Shown: one piece after another, positions 6,643 through 11,340 of the stretch
Numbering within the stretch: position 1 is the stretch's first letter
Layout of the letters: every line of letters begins with the position of its first letter
Assembly: GCA_030040115.1 (NCBI GenBank)
Contig: JASHUH010000635.1
Coordinates: 1-11,340, forward strand
Direction: 5' to 3'
Origin: Acidobacteriaceae bacterium
GTDB taxonomy: Bacteria; Acidobacteriota; Terriglobia; Terriglobales; Acidobacteriaceae
DNA length: 11,340 bases
The notes under the pieces: generated by a model
The model's database searches: none
Seen by the model: the letters and a program-made list of their open reading frames with translations, nothing else
What the model was told of the DNA's origin: nothing
Made by a program: the position numbers and the translations under genes

Positions 6643-7203
6643 GGGTTTTCGGTTCAGAAATTCAATCTGTGGTATGACTGAAATGCTATCCGCCAACGAA
6701 AAGCATCGCCGGACAGCGTATGCCGACCCCTGCCGAAACCTTTTAGCTCCCTCTTGGGAACAGGTTTTGAACTTCTTTCTCCCCGTGAAAAAGAGTAAGC
6801 ACGAAAAACTTAATTCCGTTTATCAGGATTAAGCCCACCACCCTCACGCGTCAACGGCAATCGAGATTCTCAATCGCGAATAGATCAATCAAGAAGTTTG
6901 CCAAAGCCGGGAGCTGATCTGAGGGGATTTCGGCAATGCGCCAGGGAATCAAACCACCGGCGCGGCGAGCGGAGTATTGCCGATCCCATGATCGACAGTT
7001 CTACAATGACTAATCCGCCTGATAGCTGTACAGCCTCAAATTTCTCCCCGCCACGAAAGTCGCGCCGGAACGAGAGCCCCACGACCAGACGGATCATCGT
7101 CCGGCGATAATTTGAACAGCTCGGAACGATTACGATCTGCGAACCGATTCGCCACGCCGTTTGCCCAGGATTTATGCTTTTTTCCTAGTGGTTGCGCGCC
7201 GTT
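6643..7203. other. Long intergenic region without a recognisable gene
   Basis: Between the act promoter and the stop of the desaturase fusion are about 560 bp in which I recognise no gene. Short open frames exist on both strands (for example 6885-7097 minus and 6898-7110 plus), but they show no family motif, no convincing start context and mutual overlap. The region holds the terminator-like hairpin at 6804-6833 and a weaker imperfect inverted repeat at 6736-6767 (AAACCT...AGGTTT around CCC-TCTT-GGG). Decayed sequence or an unrecognised small RNA cannot be excluded. Confidence 0.5.
6804..6833 (-). terminator. Possible rho-independent terminator downstream of the desaturase fusion
   Basis: On the minus strand CTTAATCC, an 8-nt loop and GGAATTAAG form an AT-rich stem with one bulged base, directly followed by TTTTT. 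It lies about 370 nt past the desaturase stop and upstream of the act promoter, so it would insulate the two units. The stem is weak and the distance long; the near-palindrome could instead be an operator. Confidence 0.35.
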
Positions 7204-9483
7204 TCAGAATTCATCGAATGCGATGTGCTCCGCAGCCACGCCGAGCGTGGCGAGCATCCGATTGCAGGCTTTGACCATAGCGGGAGGGCCGCAGAGGTAG
7301 TACTCCAAGGATGCTGGATGGGGATGCGCGTACAGGTGCTGGGCGAGGACAACGTCATGAATGAAGCCGCCGTGGCCGGTCCAGCGATCTTCAGGGAGCG
7401 GCGCCGAGAGCGCGAGGTGAAACGAAAAGTTGGGGAACGATCGGGTGAGGGCCGAGAAATAATCTTCATAGAAGATTTCCTGGCGCGAGCGCGCGCCATA
7501 CCAGAAACTGATTTTGCGGTCGGTTGCCTGTGCATGGAGCAACCAGGAAATATGCGCACGGAGCGGGGCCATGCCGGCACCGCCGCCGATATAGACCATT
7601 TCGCGCTTGGTGGGCTTGACGTGGAAGTCGCCGAAGGGGCCGATGGCGGAGACGACGTCACCGGGTTTGAGGTTGAAAACATAGCTCGATCCGACGCCGG
7701 GGGCGCATTGCTGACCAATGGGTGGCGTGGCAATGCGCACATTGAATCGGAGCTGACGCTCGGTTGCGGGGTTGCTGGCGATGGAGTAGTTGTTGCGGCG
7801 GCCGGCATGCGGATTCGCGGCGACGAGATCGAAAACGTGTTGATTGCGCCAGACCGTGGCAAAGGGTTCAGGGATATCGAAGCCTCGAAAGGGGATGGAA
7901 TCGTAGGGTGGGATTTCGAACTGGAGATAGTCGCCGGGAGTGAAGTCGATTGCGGCGGGACTCTCCGGTTCAAGAACCAGCTCTTTGATGAACGCGGCCA
8001 CGCTGTGATTGCTGACCACGCGGAAACGGAGAGTGGCTTGCGCGCGGAAGCCTACGCCACCAGGATGGGCGAGATTGATGCGGATTTGGGAGCCGATCTC
8101 CTCGACGGGATACGTGGCAAGGCCGCGGCAGATGGGGGCACGGGCGGGAGAGCCGTCGGCGAGATTGAAGCGGCCGTTGTGTTTGGGGCATTCGATCGTG
8201 CCGCCGAGGACGAGGCCTTCAGAAAGATGGGTGTTACCGTGAGTGCATAGACCATCCGTTGCGTAAAGGCGGCCTTCGGCATCGCGGTAAAGCGCATAGG
8301 TTTTGCGAAGACAGTCGAAACGGATTGCGTCTGCGCATGGAAGTGCGGATGCCGGGCACACAGGAAGCCAGCCTTCGCTGTCGGGCTCCGCTGCGGAGGT
8401 GAAGCAGGACTCGCGAGCGCGGGATCTGGGCTCGGGCAGGATGCGTTTGATATGGTAGGCGGGATCTTTGGTTTGCCGGAGGATGGCGGGCACGATCTCA
8501 CGCCAGGCGTGAAGAATGCCGCGGTAGGGCGGCGGACAATCGTCCTTAACCATTGCGTGGAGTTGAGGCAGCGCGTGATAGGGAACCAGCGGGAACATGT
8601 GGTGCTCGACGTGGTAGTTCATGTTCCAGTAGAGGAAGCGGTGCAGGCGGTTCATGTAGACCGTGCGGCAGTTGAGGCGGTGGTCGAGAACGTTCTCTGC
8701 AAGGCCCGCGTGTTGCGTGAAACCGTAGATGGGCATAAGCCATGCGCCGAAGAAATTGGTGAGGCCCACGAGCATCAGCGGCAGGATGGAGCGCTCATCT
8801 ATGGAGAGCGCGAGGACGGCCGCGTACACGCCGAGATAGATGCGCGCGCGAAAGTAAACGCGGTGGAATTCACCGCGCGGGATGAAGGTTTCCTCTTCAG
8901 GCAGCATGCGGCCCATGCTGTGCCAGAGGATGGCGCGGAAGTAGTGCGCGTAACTGGGAACATTAAAAAAGGTGAGCACGATCCGGGTGAGGCTGGGCGG
9001 ACGCGGAACAGCAATTTCAGGATCGCGGCCGACGATAATGGTGTCGCTATGGTGACGGTTGTGGCTCCAGCGCCAGATGACGGACTCACGCATCACCATG
9101 AACGATGCGATTTCATAAAGCGCGTTGTTCATCCAATCGGTTTTGAAGGCGGTGCCGTGACCAGACTCGTGCCAGCGGGAGTCAGAGGTTGTGGTGTAGA
9201 GGACGCTATAGATGAGATAGGGCAGGATTGCCCACCACGAACCCCAGAGCGCCCAGGTGGCGAAACCCGAGCCGAGGATGAGAACAAACCAGAGAAGGGT
9301 ATCGCGGAGAGCGGGGCCATCGCGGCGGACGAGCAACTGCCGCATGGTTTCACGTGGGACCGGGCATTGGTACCATTCAGCTTCGGCCAAACCGTTCTCG
9401 ACCGCGAGCTTTGAGTTGGGCCCAATGAGGCTGTAGTCGGGGCTTGGCGGCCGCTCAGTGAGGGTGGCGGTGGTGGAACTCAT
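7204..9483 (-). CDS. Three-domain fusion: fatty-acid desaturase/hydroxylase, Rieske ferredoxin, NqrF-like FAD/NAD(P)H reductase
   Basis: One 759-residue frame holds a complete redox chain. Residues 1-340 are a membrane fatty-acid desaturase-superfamily domain with helices near 62-98 and 213-250 and the three His boxes H105-ESG-H109, H141-NR-HH145 and H291-VE-HH295, which bind the diiron site. Residues about 370-470 are a Rieske [2Fe-2S] domain: C413-T-H415, 16 residues, then C432-PK-H435. Residues about 485-759 resemble the FAD/NADH part of NqrF: RRNNYSIA (flavin), GGGAGMAPLRAHI (633-645, nucleotide), WYGARS, and C731-GPP near the end. NqrF's own membrane helix and plant-type ferredoxin domain are absent. 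Electrons should flow NAD(P)H to FAD to Rieske to diiron, supporting O2-dependent desaturation, hydroxylation or demethylation of an unknown substrate. The order equals separate MocD, MocE and MocF. The start at 9483 has only a weak ribosome site. Confidence 0.9.
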   Translation of the reverse strand: MSSTTATLTERPPSPDYSLIGPNSKLAVENGLAEAEWYQCPVPRETMRQLLVRRDGPALRDTLLWFVLILGSGFATWALWGSWWAILPYLIYSVLYTTTSDSRWHESGHGTAFKTDWMNNALYEIASFMVMRESVIWRWSHNRHHSDTIIVGRDPEIAVPRPPSLTRIVLTFFNVPSYAHYFRAILWHSMGRMLPEEETFIPRGEFHRVYFRARIYLGVYAAVLALSIDERSILPLMLVGLTNFFGAWLMPIYGFTQHAGLAENVLDHRLNCRTVYMNRLHRFLYWNMNYHVEHHMFPLVPYHALPQLHAMVKDDCPPPYRGILHAWREIVPAILRQTKDPAYHIKRILPEPRSRARESCFTSAAEPDSEGWLPVCPASALPCADAIRFDCLRKTYALYRDAEGRLYATDGLCTHGNTHLSEGLVLGGTIECPKHNGRFNLADGSPARAPICRGLATYPVEEIGSQIRINLAHPGGVGFRAQATLRFRVVSNHSVAAFIKELVLEPESPAAIDFTPGDYLQFEIPPYDSIPFRGFDIPEPFATVWRNQHVFDLVAANPHAGRRNNYSIASNPATERQLRFNVRIATPPIGQQCAPGVGSSYVFNLKPGDVVSAIGPFGDFHVKPTKREMVYIGGGAGMAPLRAHISWLLHAQATDRKISFWYGARSRQEIFYEDYFSALTRSFPNFSFHLALSAPLPEDRWTGHGGFIHDVVLAQHLYAHPHPASLEYYLCGPPAMVKACNRMLATLGVAAEHIAFDEF

Positions 9484-9589
9484 AGGAAGCGCTCTGCGGC
9501 GCCGGCAGGGGTCTCAAAGCGGGCCGGCGGACAGGTTCATATGGATAAAAGAGTAAACTCTGCGGAGGCGGATTGTCTTCCCGAGTTGA

Positions 9590-9626
9590 GGAATGACGAT
9601 TTGCATTCCGGCCGAAAGCGACTTTC
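9590..9626 (-). terminator. Weak paired hairpins just after the enolase-superfamily gene
   Basis: Directly after the stop on the minus strand are two small inverted repeats: GAAAG-TCG-CTTTC (9614-9626) and GGAATG-8 nt-CATTCC (9590-9609). Neither is followed by a T-tract, so this is at most a weak or factor-dependent terminator or an mRNA-stabilising end. The gap to the desaturase start is only 143 bp, so read-through is possible. Confidence 0.25.
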
Positions 9627-10862
9627 TCAGGGCTGATCTGTCACTTTGTGGATAGAGGCAGGATGATTCCAGGCCTCTGGCTTGATTCTCATTCCAAATC
9701 CGCTCTCTTCCGGGACTTGAATGTTTCCGTTGCTCGGAGCGATGGGATTTTCAAGCATGAGGGGCCAATCGTGCTCATAAAAACGTTGACAGCTTTCCAG
9801 GATCCATACATTCGGCATGGCCGTGGAAAGGTGCGTCGAAGCATAAAACAGGAGCGGGCCTCCCGCAGTGTGCGGCGAAATCGGCAATTCGTTGGCGTCG
9901 GCAAGCGCCGCAATTTTGCGCGCTTCCGTCAGGCCCCCACACCAGGTTACGTCGAACTCCACGTACTTTGGCGTGCGCGATTCGAGCAGGCTCTCAAACT
10001 GCATCTTGCCGCCCATACGTTCGCCAACAATCAGCGGCGCAGATGTCGCCGCAGCCAGTTCATGGTACTGCGCGTAGTTGCCGGGCATGAGCATATCTTC
10101 GAGCCACATAGGCTTGTAAGGCTCAAGTGCGTGTGCGATCCGAATTGCGGCGGTGAGATTCCATTGCGCGTGGCACTCAATGGCAATCTCAATTTCGTCT
10201 CCAAAACCGTCGCGCAATTTTTTGACGGGAACGAGAGCCTCGTCGATGTCCTGCCAGGTGATGAACTCGTTCCGGTTGCGTGCGGCAGCGCCATCGAATG
10301 GCCAGATCTTGATTCCGTGAATGCCGCGGGTTTCGATCAGCTCGCGCATGATCTTTTCGGGTTCTTTGTTGAAATCGTACTTATAGGGGAAGCAGGTATT
10401 GTAGAGGCGGACCTGCGGGTTGGACTTGCCGCCAATCAATCTGTAGACCGGCGCATTCAACGACTTCCCCAGCAAATCCCAGAGAGCCAGGTCAAGTGCG
10501 CTGAGGACGCGCATCTCCGCGCCGCCCGCGATCTGAAAGTCGAAGGTGCGGTAGAGATCGGCCCAAATCCGCTCGATATCGCGTGGGTCCTTGCCGATCA
10601 AGGAAGGCGCAATGCTGTGAATCATTGCGGCCTCCACCGGGTTGCGCGGATAGGTTTCTCCCACGCCAAAAATGCCGGCGTCGGTTTCGACCTTTAGCCA
10701 GGTCCAATGGGGCCAGAATGGAGCGTCATCGCGGGTTTTCCAGTAAACCGTCTCCACGCTCCTGATTCTCATCGGCGGCATTGCTCCTGCGAATGAGGAG
10801 AATGCGGCCGCAAGCGGTGACGCGAGCATGCTGGATATAAAGGCCCTTCTAGTTGGTTTCAT
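9627..10862 (-). CDS. Tat-exported enolase-superfamily (mandelate racemase/muconate lactonizing) enzyme, probable acid-sugar dehydratase
   Basis: From the ATG at 10862 the protein has 411 residues. A Tat signal comes first (RRAFI at 5-9, hydrophobic to about 27, AGA before a likely cleavage site), then the capping domain (about 31-145) and the barrel. Active-site residues can be matched to the family: K185 in IKIWPFD, E229 and H231 in IECH, E255 in WLED, E281 in GERM, D304 in EFDVTW, H331 in SPHTAGG and E356. E229, E255 and E281 should bind Mg2+, and D304-H331 form the His-Asp base dyad. The second lysine of the racemase KxK motif is replaced by W187, and E-x-H recalls galactonate/gluconate dehydratases. 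Dehydration of a sugar acid is thus likelier than racemisation; the substrate is unknown. The frame stays open to 11003, but those 47 residues resemble no signal or domain. Confidence 0.87.
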   Translation of the reverse strand: MKPTRRAFISSMLASPLAAAFSSFAGAMPPMRIRSVETVYWKTRDDAPFWPHWTWLKVETDAGIFGVGETYPRNPVEAAMIHSIAPSLIGKDPRDIERIWADLYRTFDFQIAGGAEMRVLSALDLALWDLLGKSLNAPVYRLIGGKSNPQVRLYNTCFPYKYDFNKEPEKIMRELIETRGIHGIKIWPFDGAAARNRNEFITWQDIDEALVPVKKLRDGFGDEIEIAIECHAQWNLTAAIRIAHALEPYKPMWLEDMLMPGNYAQYHELAAATSAPLIVGERMGGKMQFESLLESRTPKYVEFDVTWCGGLTEARKIAALADANELPISPHTAGGPLLFYASTHLSTAMPNVWILESCQRFYEHDWPLMLENPIAPSNGNIQVPEESGFGMRIKPEAWNHPASIHKVTDQP

Positions 10863-10869
10863 GGCCGGA

Positions 10870-10898
10870 ACTATAGGCGCGCCAACGAAACTAGGCAA
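10870..10898 (-). promoter_or_regulatory. Predicted promoter giving a leaderless transcript of the enolase-superfamily gene
   Basis: On the minus strand TTGCCT (10893-10898), a 17-bp spacer and TATAGT (10870-10875) form a sigma-70-like promoter. The -10 element ends seven bases before the ATG at 10862, so transcription should begin within about two bases of the start codon. No Shine-Dalgarno sequence is present, which fits leaderless translation. Confidence 0.5.
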
Positions 10899-11198
10899 AA
10901 GCAAGGTAGTCGCGGCTGCGCTGTGGTTGAGGTTCGGAACGCAGATCAGTCCCACAGGCGAAAAACGCGTGGATCTCCCGCGCTCAAGAGGGCTCGCACT
11001 CATCCGATGCCTGGCGGCGCAACCCCACGGGCGATTCCTGAGCCGCTCGGATTACGCTCACCGCAAAGCAAAGCACCTCGGCGCAGAAGGATATCTGAGC
11101 CATGCGGATACTCCGCATCGAGAGATTCGTTTCGAGTGGCTCGGCGGCGAGCCTATCAGCAAAAATCGAGGGAACGAGCGGCGTTTCGCAGAACCGTG
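10899..11198. other. Intergenic region without a recognisable gene
   Basis: About 300 bp separate the enolase-family promoter from the ABC-ATPase-like sequence. Overlapping open frames run through it on both strands (10984-11340 minus; 10828-11223 and 10923-11324 plus), rich in Arg/Ser/Pro and without recognisable motifs, as expected for non-coding GC-rich DNA. I see no repeat, RNA gene or clear plus-strand promoter. Confidence 0.45.
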
Positions 11199-11340
11199 CC
11201 GGAGCGGCCTCTGTTTGTGTTAAAAGACGTGGTGAAGGATTACGGACAAGATGGCGAGCGGCTTCGCGGGTTGGACGGGATCTCGTTGAAACTACCGATC
11301 CGTGGCGCCGATGGGCCCCAATGAAGAGCGTCCTCAGCAT
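11199..11340 (+). pseudogene. ABC-transporter ATPase N-terminus (LolD/MacB type), frameshifted before Walker A
   Basis: The plus-strand frame from 11199 encodes PLFVLKDVVKDYG, then GERLRGLDGISLKLPIRGA, the typical first two strands and ALDGISL-type motif of LolD/MacB-family ATP-binding proteins. The frame then hits TGA at 11322-11324. ATGGGCCCCAATG at 11311, out of frame with the beginning, looks like the MGPN start of a Walker A motif (GPNGSGKS), but the following bases (AAGAGCGTCCTCAGC) do not restore it. At least two small deletions or sequence errors are needed to explain this. GTG at 11217 is a possible start. Nothing further can be said because the window ends here. Confidence 0.6.

Noticed and set aside
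7204..8040. Reading the C-terminal part of the fusion as a true Na+-translocating NADH:quinone reductase subunit NqrF
   Set aside because: The FAD/NADH module is NqrF-like, but the NqrF membrane helix and plant-type ferredoxin domain are missing and no nqrA-E genes are nearby.
7192..9414. Plus-strand open frames of 352 codons (7192-8250) and 320 codons (8452-9414) opposite the desaturase fusion
   Set aside because: The minus frame holds all the His-box, Rieske, FAD and NAD motifs; the plus-strand translations resemble no family and look like antisense shadows.
10863..11003. Upstream extension of the enolase-superfamily gene to an ATG at 11003
   Set aside because: It would bury the Tat signal 47 residues inside the protein, and the predicted promoter lies within this stretch.
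10984..11340. Minus-strand open frame of 118 codons at the right edge
   Set aside because: No recognisable motif, and it overlaps the plus-strand sequence with clear ABC-ATPase similarity.
1..11340. CRISPR arrays, tRNA and rRNA genes
   Set aside because: I saw no regularly spaced repeats beyond the two two-copy tandem repeats, and no tRNA cloverleaf or rRNA-like sequence by eye.

Overview
The window looks like a chromosomal segment from a soil-type bacterium, most likely of the phylum Acidobacteriota. That is an inference from gene content (a split alternative-complex-III-type cluster with a DUF3341 subunit, an FhlA-like sigma-54 regulator remnant, a Tat-exported enolase-superfamily enzyme, a multidomain desaturase) and from the moderately high GC. 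No rRNA or other phylogenetic marker is present. Almost all intact genes lie on the minus strand, so transcription runs from high to low coordinates.

Right part (about 9.6-11.3 kb): a Tat-exported enolase-superfamily enzyme of the mandelate racemase/acid-sugar dehydratase type is preceded by a well-formed promoter so close to the ATG that its mRNA may be leaderless. Behind it, on the plus strand at the window edge, is the start of an ABC-transporter ATPase (LolD/MacB type) that is frameshifted just before its Walker A motif.

Middle (7.2-9.5 kb): one 759-residue protein fuses three modules: a membrane fatty-acid desaturase/hydroxylase domain, a Rieske [2Fe-2S] ferredoxin, and an NqrF-like FAD/NAD(P)H reductase. 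It looks like a self-sufficient oxygenase or desaturase that carries its own electron-transfer chain, with a domain order matching the separate MocD-MocE-MocF proteins of rhizopine catabolism. This is the most novel-looking item in the window.

Left-centre (0.86-6.6 kb): a five-gene operon encodes an alternative complex III/Qrc-like quinol:acceptor oxidoreductase: pentaheme cytochrome c (ActA), molybdopterin-oxidoreductase-like protein (ActB1), 3x[4Fe-4S]+1x[3Fe-4S] protein (ActB2), NrfD/PsrC-type membrane subunit (ActC) and DUF3341 protein (ActD). Electrons would pass from quinol at ActC through ActB2 to the ActA hemes. ActB is split into two genes, ActB1 still has a complete N-terminal four-cysteine cluster motif, and ActE and ActF are absent from the window. 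The operon has a recognisable sigma-70 promoter, a 30-bp tandem repeat in its leader, and a 54-bp tandem duplication of the actB2-actC junction that has been absorbed in frame into ActC.

Left edge (0-0.83 kb): directly downstream of actD lies a 5'-truncated sigma-54 activator remnant, followed by the 3' end of an IS630-family transposase on the opposite strand. The operon therefore ends at a rearranged junction, which may explain the missing actE and actF.
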